Shown: positions 35,288-43,309 of the stretch, one piece after another
Position numbering within the stretch: the first letter of the stretch is position 1
Layout: the number at the start of each line of letters is the position of its first letter
Origin: Mariniblastus sp.
Lineage (GTDB): Bacteria; Planctomycetota; Planctomycetia; Pirellulales; Pirellulaceae
DNA length: 64,000 nt
Reading direction: 5' to 3'
Assembly: GCA_022447555.1 (NCBI GenBank)
Contig: JAKVBF010000009.1
Span: 62,001-126,000 of the forward strand
Notes under the pieces: generated by a model
What the model was told of the DNA's origin: nothing
What the model saw: only the letters and a program-made list of their open reading frames with translations
Databases searched by the model: none
Translations under genes and position numbers: made by a program

Positions 35288-36108
35288 CCTTGGTGAATCA
35301 ATTCCTGACCCCCAATTTCTTTAAACCAGGTTTTGGTGTCGTCAGTGAAGTAGTTTCGCCAATCTCCCACTTGGCCTTTGCGCAGGAAGTCGCGGGGACG
35401 CTCCTGAGAAAAACCCGGCTTCAGGTGACCTTGAATGTCGGAACATCGGGACGGGTCAACGTCTAGAAACTCAAACAGTTCACGACGGTATCTTTCTACA
35501 TCTTGATGGAGCGCTTCGTAGTGAACAAATTTAACTGGGACCTCCGGGTGTTGGGCACAGGTGGCTCGATCCTGTTCAAGGTGGCTTTTCCACCAATTCA
35601 CGGATTCTTGTACAAGAACCTCATGAGACAGTAATTTCTCTGGGTTTTTTTGAAAGTACCAGGGATCGTTTAAAAAGTGCTGATTCTCTTCGGCCATCTC
35701 CGGGATTCGCTCAAACAGTCGATGGACCTCAGGGTAGTTGTGCAAATGGAATGCGCGACTGACTAAGACATCTCGACCATCTCGGATGATCGAAATGTAG
35801 GGGACATTGGTGAGAACAAATGGGGCGAGCGTGTGGGGTGTTCTTTCCCCAAGTACCTTGGACGATGAGTCTTTCTTTATCAAACATTCCTTAACCATGT
35901 TTTCAAAGAGCTCTCGTGCTTCTGCTCGGTGGTTTAGGTCCTGATAAATCGGTAGGGTTTGGAATTTAAATTGGAGCTCTGTGATCAACGTTTGCCAATG
36001 GTACTCGCCATAACATCCGATATCCCGGTGGCTGCTCAGAAGTCCGCTCAACCAATTGGTTCCGGACTTCATGAATCCTCGCAAACAAAAAAAGCGTCTC
36101 TTGGGCAT
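35263..36108 (-). CDS. Sulfotransferase family protein
   Basis: A 281-residue cytosolic enzyme expected to transfer sulfate from PAPS to an acceptor. FMKSGTNWLSGLL near 12-24 is the 5'-phosphosulfate-binding loop. ISIIRDGRDVLVSRAFHLHN near 104-123 is the 3'-phosphate-binding region with Arg and Ser. The C-terminal PGFSQERPRDFLRKGQVGDWRNYF (about 231-254) is the nucleotide-binding RKGxxGDWKNxF loop. The acceptor is unknown. The end overlaps truB by 25 bases on the opposite strand. Confidence 0.92.
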   Translation of the reverse strand: MPKRRFFCLRGFMKSGTNWLSGLLSSHRDIGCYGEYHWQTLITELQFKFQTLPIYQDLNHRAEARELFENMVKECLIKKDSSSKVLGERTPHTLAPFVLTNVPYISIIRDGRDVLVSRAFHLHNYPEVHRLFERIPEMAEENQHFLNDPWYFQKNPEKLLSHEVLVQESVNWWKSHLEQDRATCAQHPEVPVKFVHYEALHQDVERYRRELFEFLDVDPSRCSDIQGHLKPGFSQERPRDFLRKGQVGDWRNYFTDDTKTWFKEIGGQELIHQGYEDSLDW

Positions 36109-36441
36109 GGGTGAAACATTAGGGAAAGGTTTAAAAGTCTATTCTTTTAAAGATTGTCATGGGAGTCAATGTCCATTGTTCCGTTGGGGTCGATCCACTG
36201 TGTGTATGAGGGGCCGCTTCCTTGATTGAGCGGGGCGATCCTCTTGCTGCGGGCGAATCGATTGGTTCGTTGGAACAGGGTGACGTGCCGAAATCTGACT
36301 ACGGCCACCCCCACTGGGGATTGTTACAAACATTAAGCAAACGATTCGATAGCTCGATTTTCGCTTCCGCGTCTAAACGCTACAATTAATTGTCTTGTAG
36401 AGTAATCTAAAAAAAAGCTTCGCCTCTACCGTTAGCGGACA
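36109..36441. other. Intergenic region with one doubtful small minus-strand frame
   Basis: About 330 bases between divergent genes. A 55-codon minus-strand frame from GTG 36314 to TAA 36147 has a protein-like translation (for example QGSGPSYTQWIDPNGTMDID). It has no ribosome binding site and a competing ATG frame overlaps it, so it is not called as a gene. The plus side before 36442 probably holds the cupin promoter. Confidence 0.35.
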
Positions 36442-36807
36442 ATGAATATGCAGAAAATCAAGGTGATCGAGAAATTTAGTTTGTTCCAAGAACACTGGTC
36501 TCCGAAAATTATCGCCGAATTGAACGGGCAACAAGTTAAGGTTGCCAAGTTGCTCGGTGAGTTCGACTGGCACTTTCATGAAAATGAAGACGAGCTATTT
36601 TGGGTCATCAAAGGCTCCTTGGAGATGCATCTACGGGACCGGGTAGTCAGTATCGAGGCAGGGGAATTTTTTGTGGTGCCTCGAAACGTCGAACACAAAC
36701 CGGTGGCCAAAAGCGAATGCCATGTTGTTCTATTTGAACCCGCCTCGACTCTCAATACGGGTCATGAAATTACCGACCGAACCGTCTCAGAGCTGGATCG
36801 GATTTAG
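36442..36807 (+). CDS. Cupin-domain protein
   Basis: A 121-residue single-domain cupin. The stretch WHFHENEDELFWVIKGSLEMHL (about 46-67) has the HxH...E metal pattern of motif 1. GEFFVVPRNVEHKPVAKSECHVVLFEP (about 74-100) is motif 2 with its histidine. Such proteins bind a metal and may be isomerases, dioxygenases or sensors. The end overlaps the convergent glycosyltransferase gene by 4 bases. The role is unknown. Confidence 0.88.
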   Translation: MNMQKIKVIEKFSLFQEHWSPKIIAELNGQQVKVAKLLGEFDWHFHENEDELFWVIKGSLEMHLRDRVVSIEAGEFFVVPRNVEHKPVAKSECHVVLFEPASTLNTGHEITDRTVSELDRI

Positions 36808-37961
36808 ACGGCGTTATGTTCTTGGCCATGCAGGCTTTCCTTGATGGTGAGGTCAAGTTCAGGGCCGCGAAGGGACCATCGGGCCGCCAGTGCTGCCGGT
36901 GGATTTTGGGTGTCGTTTCTGCGAGCCCGGATTTGTGGTAATCGTTTCACCATGTCTTGGAGTCCCGAAACGAACTCGTCGGTTGCTTCGTAGAGAAAGA
37001 TTTCGTTGTTGGTATTTTGAAACCGCCTCGCGATTTCAGGGTAAGCCAAGCGATTTGGAAGAATCGCCGCCAGTCCCGCGGCGAGTCCCTCGAGGACGGC
37101 GAGGCCGTAGAACTCGTGTTGAGCGGTGGAGATGAACACGTCGGCAGTGGCAAGTACGTTCCAGTAAGCATCTCGATCGGGTTGAAATCCCCAATGTTCA
37201 ATCTGCGTGCTGAATTCGGAATGAATCTGATCGAATTCGGGTGGATGTTGGCGAAATGTTTCACCGATCACGCTTAGACGAAAATCAATCGAATGTTGGT
37301 CCAGCTTTCGGAGGATCGCCAACAGACCGGCGGGGTTTTTGTCATGCTCCCAACGAGCGGCCCAAACGAGGTGGATTGCTTGGGTGTTTTTTTTGACCTG
37401 ACCCGAGGGCGTTGATGTTACGTGGATACCAGGTGGAACGATCGTCGATCGCGATGGAATGCTTTCAATAAGTTCGCGGGGTGCGTAATCGGGCCAATGT
37501 TTGGCGGCCTCGTTTAAGCCGTGGATCAATGATGACCGGTTGAATTCAGAATTAAACCACGTGATATCCGCCGCCATGATGCTGGTGAGATTCGTGAACG
37601 CGAAGTGCAGGTCGCGCGGGTCGGTTTTTCGATTGGGGTAGGCTATTTGGTTCTCATGAAAATAAATACAAAGCGGTACGTTTCGGGCGGGAGTGGTTAG
37701 GAGGCCGCGGAATTCTGCGGCGTTTAACATGTCAGTAGTGAAGATAAAGTCCCATCGATGACCTTCAAGCCAGAGTTTGTCTATTTGGGCTGAGAAAAAG
37801 ACAGCAGATTGTCTCATTCTCCATTTCCAGTGACGGGCTGGAAGGTGGATTTGTTCCCACTGATGCTGGCTATGCTGTACCCATCCGTCAATGAACGCGC
37901 GGTGGCTACCCCCGTAAAATGGTTGTATGGATATCAGATTTAAGGGTTCAGCGTCGGGCAT
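36804..37961 (-). CDS. GTDC1/DUF3524-type glycosyltransferase (tRNA-queuosine mannosyltransferase-like)
   Basis: A 385-residue GT-B protein. The opening ISIQPFYGGSHRAFIDGW matches the DUF3524 N-terminal domain, whose animal member GTDC1 is the tRNA-queuosine alpha-mannosyltransferase (QTMAN). FTTDMLNAAEFRGLL and FHENQIAYPN near 103-112 are further family landmarks. AARWEHDKNPAGLLAIL starts the second Rossmann domain. STAQHEFYGLAVLEGLAAG near 274-292 is the nucleotide-sugar binding EFxGxxxxE motif of GT4-like enzymes. The bacterial substrate is not established; tRNA queuosine is one possibility. No queuosine biosynthesis gene is in the window. Confidence 0.85.
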   Translation of the reverse strand: MPDAEPLNLISIQPFYGGSHRAFIDGWVQHSQHQWEQIHLPARHWKWRMRQSAVFFSAQIDKLWLEGHRWDFIFTTDMLNAAEFRGLLTTPARNVPLCIYFHENQIAYPNRKTDPRDLHFAFTNLTSIMAADITWFNSEFNRSSLIHGLNEAAKHWPDYAPRELIESIPSRSTIVPPGIHVTSTPSGQVKKNTQAIHLVWAARWEHDKNPAGLLAILRKLDQHSIDFRLSVIGETFRQHPPEFDQIHSEFSTQIEHWGFQPDRDAYWNVLATADVFISTAQHEFYGLAVLEGLAAGLAAILPNRLAYPEIARRFQNTNNEIFLYEATDEFVSGLQDMVKRLPQIRARRNDTQNPPAALAARWSLRGPELDLTIKESLHGQEHNAV

Positions 37962-38084
37962 GGTACTTGTTTACAATGGTTATTCCGAATCTTAAAAGGC
38001 CGATTTAGGAATCAGATCGTCATGAAATGAAAGGTGGAGTACGCGTCACGTATTCCAAGACGGTAGTCAGCACTGGAATTCCGA

Positions 38085-38409
38085 ATGTTGCCCATTATCG
38101 TAACGTGTATTATCGCGGCGGCTATTCTAGGTGCGGTGTTTATCCTGTTATTTGGGGGAGCCGTGGACGGAAGTTTGGGATCTTCATCACAGTGGGATCT
38201 TCATCACAGCATTTGGAGTCGCGGCAGTGCCAGCAGTAGCGGTTTACTTCGCCAATAGAGTTGCTCAAAGAATCCTAAAAGAAGACGGAGATCGTCCGAT
38301 TTCGACGAAGATGATGAACAACGGATTTTGCCCCGGTTTTCCTTTTTGGGGTTGTTATGGGGTGGCTTGGCAGCTGCTGATTATCTGTATTTGCTCTAAT
38401 TCAGCTTAG
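38085..38409 (+). pseudogene. Frameshifted small membrane protein gene
   Basis: ATG 38085 (GGAA 7 bases upstream) opens a frame encoding a hydrophobic helix (LPIIVTCIIAAAILGAVFILLFGG), but this frame closes early. A different frame, ending with TAG at 38407-38409, encodes a second helix (IFITAFGVAAVPAVAVYF) and a charged tail with a Cys-rich end. Between them lies a perfect 17-bp tandem duplication (38176-38209). Removing one copy is not enough, and a further one-base change near 38170 is needed to join the two helices. I read it as a two-helix protein gene broken by two lesions; a wholly noncoding reading is possible. Confidence 0.5.
38176..38209. repeat. Perfect 17-bp tandem duplication
   Basis: TGGGATCTTCATCACAG occurs twice in a row at 38176-38192 and 38193-38209 without mismatch. 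It sits at the junction between the two frames of the broken membrane gene and looks like a recent slippage or repair duplication. Confidence 0.95.
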
Positions 38410-38422
38410 TGCTAAGAGGGAG

Positions 38423-39142
38423 TTAGTTTGGTTCAAATTGGATGTCCAAACATTCCCAATAACTTGGTAACGGAGCTGACTCCGATACCCTCTCATTTTT
38501 GATGATTGGATGGTCAAAATTTAAGCTTCGGGCGTGCAATGCAATCCATCTTTTTCGGGTGTCGAATGTTTGCGGTCCAAATTCGGTTTCCGAGCCATAA
38601 AGTTCATCTCCTAGAATGGGGTGTCCGTGATCGCTGGCCTGAAGCCGGATTTGATGAGTTCGGCCTGTTTCGAGTTGAATTTCAATCCAACTCCTGCCGT
38701 TCACAACAGCTTGGGTCCGATAGTGCAAAACTGCCTCTTGTGCGTCGGGATGGCTTGCTGTAACCATTTCCGAACGAGCCTCGTCGGGAATTTTTCTCAT
38801 CCAGTCACGCCAAGTCCCATCAGGTGGAGTGATCGCTCCCTCGACGACCGCCCAGTAGGTTTTGCCAACGGTGCGATTTCTAAACTGGGCTGACAGACGT
38901 TGCGCTGCTCTGACGTTTTTAACCATCACCATGACCCCAGACACGGGCCGGTCGAGACGGTGAGGCACCCCAACATAAACCTTTCCCGGCTTTTCGTCTC
39001 GAGTTTTGAGATACTGTTTAAGGCGGGTTTCAATCGAGTCAATTCCCGGAGGCGCTTGTGTCAGGACTCCGCCCGGTTTGTTAAGGATGATGCACGCCCC
39101 TTGTTCGAGGAGGATTTCCGGCGGAGGTAGTTTTGGGTTCAA
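38423..39142 (-). CDS. RluA-family pseudouridine synthase
   Basis: A 239-residue RNA pseudouridine synthase. PHRLDRPVSGVMVMVKN near 61-77 is the HRLD motif with the catalytic aspartate at about 64; Pro-Val replaces the common Thr-Thr. LNKPGGVLTQ near 20-29 and LETGRTHQIRLQASDHGHPILGDELYG near 156-182 are the flanking motifs. It lacks the N-terminal S4 domain, as TruC/RluA-like forms do. Target RNA and position cannot be assigned. It is tightly followed (gap about 10 bases) by the upstream end of the sulfatase 3' region on the same strand. Confidence 0.92.
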   Translation of the reverse strand: MNPKLPPPEILLEQGACIILNKPGGVLTQAPPGIDSIETRLKQYLKTRDEKPGKVYVGVPHRLDRPVSGVMVMVKNVRAAQRLSAQFRNRTVGKTYWAVVEGAITPPDGTWRDWMRKIPDEARSEMVTASHPDAQEAVLHYRTQAVVNGRSWIEIQLETGRTHQIRLQASDHGHPILGDELYGSETEFGPQTFDTRKRWIALHARSLNFDHPIIKNERVSESAPLPSYWECLDIQFEPN

Positions 39143-39151
39143 ATTGGTATC

Positions 39152-40924
39152 CTAGCGCGTTTCGATTGCAATCTGAAAAGCGATATTGTTTGTCTGGTTA
39201 TCGGAGTAGGTTGCCCATATTTTGAGTGGACCGACAGGAAATTGGACCTCTTCAAAGGTTACCTTGCGATCATCGCTGGTGTGTTTTTGGATCCAGACTT
39301 GGTTGCCGGCATGGAGCGCGACTTCAGTGCCGACCGCGTCGTTTACCAAATGGATCGTGACTCGGAACGGTTTGGCCGACAAATTGTCCACTCTCCATGT
39401 TCCCTTTGGAACCTTCGAAGGTTTGTCGGATTCAGAAGATTGCCTTAGATCCTGACGGGATAGCAGGGTGGAAGGCTCTTGGAGAGCGCCGATTTTAATG
39501 AGTGGTGGTTGGTAATTGTCGATTCGTGTCTTTCCTACGTCCGCGAACCATGCCTCGTATTCTGCGCGCAGCTGGTTAGCGATATCAGTGTGTTGGGAAA
39601 CCATATTTCGCATCTCATAAGGGTCGTTATGAAGATCGAATAACTCAAAGTTAACGGGTGACTGCAAGGTTTCTTGGTTGAACCCGCTATGATTGACCAG
39701 TTTCCATCGCGGCCCGATTGCGGCGAAGTGGTGAAATTTTTGGGGTGTATTGCCCCGGTGCGTTTGGATGAAGAGGGTTCGATCAGGAAGTTTCGACGTC
39801 GAATTTTTCAGGACGGGCAAAAAACTGCGGCCATCAAAAAGATTCTTTGGAATCGGAATGTTGCAAGCTTGGAGGAGCGTGGGAGCGAGGTCAATGTGTG
39901 CGGCCACGGCAGAGGAAGACCGCGCTGTTGGGTCTATTGCTGGCCAGTCCCATAAGAAGAGTGTGCGGATGCCACCCTCGTAGACAGAGGTTTTTCGGCC
40001 ACGAAGCGAACATCGATAACGATTTCCATTGGGTCCGTTGTCGGTCATGAATACAACGATGGTGTTTTCTCGGATTCCCAATTGGTCTAGCAACTCGTAC
40101 AGCTTGCCAATATTTTGATCGATGTTGCTGATCATGGAAAAAATTTGTCTGCGTTTCAGGGTGTCCGTCCTCTTAGGTAATGGTTCTCCTTGACTTGCAG
40201 GGAACTGATCATTCTCTAGGTTGATTCCCTTGTAGTATTTCATCCAGCCTTGCGGCGTATCGCCAAACGGGCCGTGTGGGCAGTTGTCAGGTAAATAGAC
40301 AAAAAATGGTTTTTGATTTTGGACACATTTTCGAATGAATTGGGAGGCGCATCGGTAGTACACGTTGGTGCAATAGCCTTTAAACGGGCGCGGAAATCCG
40401 TCGTCGATCAATATGGGGTCGGTATACTTACCGGCGGCTTCGATGGGGTCGGAAGATTGCCCGATACCCCCTCCTCGGTGGACAACGGAACGTTGGAAAC
40501 CTTGGTCCATGGGTCTTAAAGGGAAATTGTCTCCGAGATGCCATTTGCCGAAAATTCCTGTTGCATAGCCATGCTCCTGCATGATTTCTGCCACGGTGAT
40601 TTCGGACGGCTCCATCATTGCCCTTCCTTGGAATGTGTCGACCACTCGGGTGCGATAGTTGTAGCGCCCGGTAAGCAAACAAGCACGTGTGGGGGCACAG
40701 ACTGGACTGACATAAAATCGCTCCATTCGGAGCGATCGTCGAGACATGGCATCGATGTTGGGCGTCTCAATCAACGGATTGCCAGTACAGCCAAAATCGC
40801 CAATTCCTTGGTCATCCGTCATGATGAGAATCACGTTGGGTTGAGTTTGGCCAACCGCTGCGTTGTCCAGTCCAATGAGGGCCAAGCCTAATAGCAGTGA
40901 GGTTTTGAGCATGTTTATTTTCAC
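39152..40924 (-). CDS. Exported sulfatase (arylsulfatase type) with C-terminal beta domain
   Basis: A 590-residue exported sulfatase. A signal peptide (about 1-25) precedes NVILIMTDDQGIGDFGC with the metal aspartates. CAPTR at about 76-80 is the formylglycine site, followed by LLTGRYNYRTRV. GIFGKWHLGDNFPLRP near 122-137 supplies catalytic residues, and VFMTDNGPNG near 291-300 further metal ligands. After about residue 470 an extra beta-rich tail occurs (GTWRVDNLSAKPFRVTIHLVND onward), seen in planctomycete sulfatases. It is divergent from the gene at 41222. Confidence 0.93.
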   Translation of the reverse strand: MKINMLKTSLLLGLALIGLDNAAVGQTQPNVILIMTDDQGIGDFGCTGNPLIETPNIDAMSRRSLRMERFYVSPVCAPTRACLLTGRYNYRTRVVDTFQGRAMMEPSEITVAEIMQEHGYATGIFGKWHLGDNFPLRPMDQGFQRSVVHRGGGIGQSSDPIEAAGKYTDPILIDDGFPRPFKGYCTNVYYRCASQFIRKCVQNQKPFFVYLPDNCPHGPFGDTPQGWMKYYKGINLENDQFPASQGEPLPKRTDTLKRRQIFSMISNIDQNIGKLYELLDQLGIRENTIVVFMTDNGPNGNRYRCSLRGRKTSVYEGGIRTLFLWDWPAIDPTARSSSAVAAHIDLAPTLLQACNIPIPKNLFDGRSFLPVLKNSTSKLPDRTLFIQTHRGNTPQKFHHFAAIGPRWKLVNHSGFNQETLQSPVNFELFDLHNDPYEMRNMVSQHTDIANQLRAEYEAWFADVGKTRIDNYQPPLIKIGALQEPSTLLSRQDLRQSSESDKPSKVPKGTWRVDNLSAKPFRVTIHLVNDAVGTEVALHAGNQVWIQKHTSDDRKVTFEEVQFPVGPLKIWATYSDNQTNNIAFQIAIETR

Positions 40925-41017
40925 GAAAAAGTTTTAGCAGGAGGTGTCAATGTACCGCTTTTGAAGGTGTTTGTAAAAACGGGTTGCCACCGTCCAAGCC
41001 CTTGAGAGGGTATTTCG

Positions 41018-41034
41018 CACCCTGGATCAGGGTG
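41018..41034. promoter_or_regulatory. Palindrome between divergent genes
   Basis: A 7-bp inverted repeat, CACCCTG-GAT-CAGGGTG, in the 297-base gap between the sulfatase (minus) and the thioredoxin-fold/cyclase-repeat gene (plus). It has no T-run, so a terminator is unlikely; it could be an operator. Nothing else is evident in this gap. Confidence 0.3.
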
Positions 41035-41221
41035 AGCACAGATGAGCCGCTTGCAATCATGCACCCTCTTCTGTGGTTCATTGGCGGTAAGACGCTTTGT
41101 GGGTTTGGTGGCTACTGGGTGCGAACAGCATTCCATGTAAGAATGGAGGCAACGTTCAATCCTCACAAAACTCGACCTTCGTTGAGTGAACTGTTGGGTG
41201 AATCCTTTGGGTGGGCTTACG

Positions 41222-43090
41222 ATGTTACAGAAATTTTGGTGGTTAGTTGTTGGTTTTTCGATCTTGATGGTTTGGCCCTGGTTACCTCACTCGGAGGGGC
41301 AGGAGCGCGCCAAGAATTCAACAAAAAAGATAAGGGTGAAACCGGGATCGGTAGCCGCACGGATCGGTTCCGCTGTGCAGTGGCGAGGGAGTTTGGATCT
41401 GGCTTTGGAGGAATCGGAAAAGACCGGGAAGCGTGTCTTTTGGTATGTCCCCACTTTAAAGGGGAGTTTTATGGATCGAAAAACCGAGATTGATCGATAC
41501 ATGATGGCGGGCCCTTTTTCGAACCCGCAAATTATTCAACTGTTAAATCGAGAGTTCATACCCGTCCGATCAAAGCCGAAAACGGAGCAGCAAAAGAAAT
41601 ACGACTTGGCCCCGTTTCAGTTCATTGAACCAGGGTTTCTGATATTGGAAGGCAGTGGTGACGAGCAATTGAAGGTCGATCGGCTGACAACTTTCCAATC
41701 TGAATGGCTGTTTCAGTTGATTTCGAGTGCCTCGGGGAAAGCAGGTTTGACCTTTTCAACCAACCAACGCTTGGCGGCACAGTGGGCTGCGGTTCGAAGT
41801 GGAAACTGGGACTTCACGTTGCCTTCGGTTGAGTCTGATGACCCAGATGCCACCGAAATTGGGCTACTTCGAGGGATGCAGGCGTTTCGTAATAATCAAC
41901 CGGAAAAAGCAAAACGTATTTTCGCAGAAATTTCGGTGCTGGAACCCACACATCCATTGGCTTGGAAAGCGGCTGCGGAGTCCGAGGGCTTCGGTCCTTT
42001 TGTACGGGGTTTTGAAATCTTTCGCAGTATCCCATCGGGCGCGTTGACCGCAGGGGTTGATTCTCAGGGTAGCTCGGCACCGAAAGGTGTGTTTAATGAG
42101 AGAGGGGTGTGGTTGGCCGGCACCGACTTTCTATTAGGAATGCAGAACGAGTCAGGTGGCTTTGTTGATTCAGATTATGATTTTGGTGGAACCGATAGTT
42201 TGCCGAACGTTCATGTGGCGGTCACCGCGTTGGTGGGCATGGCATTGTTGGAAAGTAAAGAGAAGTATCCGGAACATAAAACGGCGAAAGTTGACAAAGC
42301 GATCCGAGATTGTTTTAGATTTGTTTCCGATCCCAAAAATATTAATCGGTCCGATCGTGACGAGATTCTTTGGGCCTATGCTTTTCCTGTTCGTCTAATG
42401 GCTCGTATGAAACGACTGGGATACGATACGTCGGATTCGTTGCAGAAGGCTGTTGAAAATCTGCAAAGTGTGCAGTCAAAACGGGGTGGTTGGTATCACG
42501 AATATGAAAATCCGTTTGTTACCGCTACCGCTCTCTGTTCGCTTCACGAGGCAAAACAGGCTGGGGCGGTATTGGATATGCAAAAGGTTTCTTTGGGTGT
42601 AAAAGCGTTGAGCAAGGATCGCCAAAGTCCGGGTACGTTTCCCTATTCTAGCGGCGGACGCCGTAAGGTCACCGACGGTTCAGAACGCGAGCTATCAGCC
42701 GCCGCTGGTAGGATGCCGCTCTGCGAGGTTGCTTTGTCCTTGTGGGGAGAATCTGACTTGAAGCGATTACAGAACGCGATTCAACAGAGTTTTCGCTACC
42801 AAGAGAATTTGGATGTAGCTCTCAAGTATGACGATCATACGTCCCGTTTAGCTTATGGTGGATTCTTTTTTTGGTACGACATGCGTGGAAGAAGCGAGGC
42901 GATTTCCAATCTGATGGCTGGTGAGCTTAAGAGTTGGTGTCAAGCAAAACAAAAGGGAATCATTATGGCGATGCCCGAGATCGATGGTTGCTTTGTCGAT
43001 TCTCATGAGATCGGTCGTTGTTATGGAACGGCCATGGCTTTGTTGTGCCTGGCACGATCAGATGCGGACACTCCGGAAACAGAAAAATAA
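41222..43090 (+). CDS. Exported protein with thioredoxin-like fold and squalene-cyclase-type helical repeats
   Basis: From ATG 41222 (the frame opens at 41186) the protein has 622 residues with an N-terminal signal or anchor (about 1-25). Residues about 55-170 look like a degenerate thioredoxin-like domain (LDLALEESEKTGKRVFWYVP, later EFIPVRSK and PGFLILEGSGDEQL) without a CxxC pair. Residues about 270-600 are alpha-helical repeats with GGFVDSDYDFGG, RGGWYHEYENP and TFPYSSGG turns, as in prenyltransferase/squalene-cyclase repeat proteins. A second repeat protein lies at 16647. The function is unknown. Confidence 0.75.
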   Translation: MLQKFWWLVVGFSILMVWPWLPHSEGQERAKNSTKKIRVKPGSVAARIGSAVQWRGSLDLALEESEKTGKRVFWYVPTLKGSFMDRKTEIDRYMMAGPFSNPQIIQLLNREFIPVRSKPKTEQQKKYDLAPFQFIEPGFLILEGSGDEQLKVDRLTTFQSEWLFQLISSASGKAGLTFSTNQRLAAQWAAVRSGNWDFTLPSVESDDPDATEIGLLRGMQAFRNNQPEKAKRIFAEISVLEPTHPLAWKAAAESEGFGPFVRGFEIFRSIPSGALTAGVDSQGSSAPKGVFNERGVWLAGTDFLLGMQNESGGFVDSDYDFGGTDSLPNVHVAVTALVGMALLESKEKYPEHKTAKVDKAIRDCFRFVSDPKNINRSDRDEILWAYAFPVRLMARMKRLGYDTSDSLQKAVENLQSVQSKRGGWYHEYENPFVTATALCSLHEAKQAGAVLDMQKVSLGVKALSKDRQSPGTFPYSSGGRRKVTDGSERELSAAAGRMPLCEVALSLWGESDLKRLQNAIQQSFRYQENLDVALKYDDHTSRLAYGGFFFWYDMRGRSEAISNLMAGELKSWCQAKQKGIIMAMPEIDGCFVDSHEIGRCYGTAMALLCLARSDADTPETEK

Positions 43091-43309
43091 TCGCCATGGA
43101 CCGTCGAACTTGGTGTGGGAACGTTCAATCAATGGTCTATGGAATTAAGAAATAGAAACTAAAAAAAAGTGTTAATTTTTAGTTGTTCGTTCTGAACTTT
43201 ACCGGTTGAGTTAGCACGGAAGTAGCTTGCTACGTCTGAGGCATTCGGCTCTCCGGGGTAACGGTTAACTCAAAATTATCCGGTGCCCCGGGGGCTATTC
43301 CTAAGCGGC

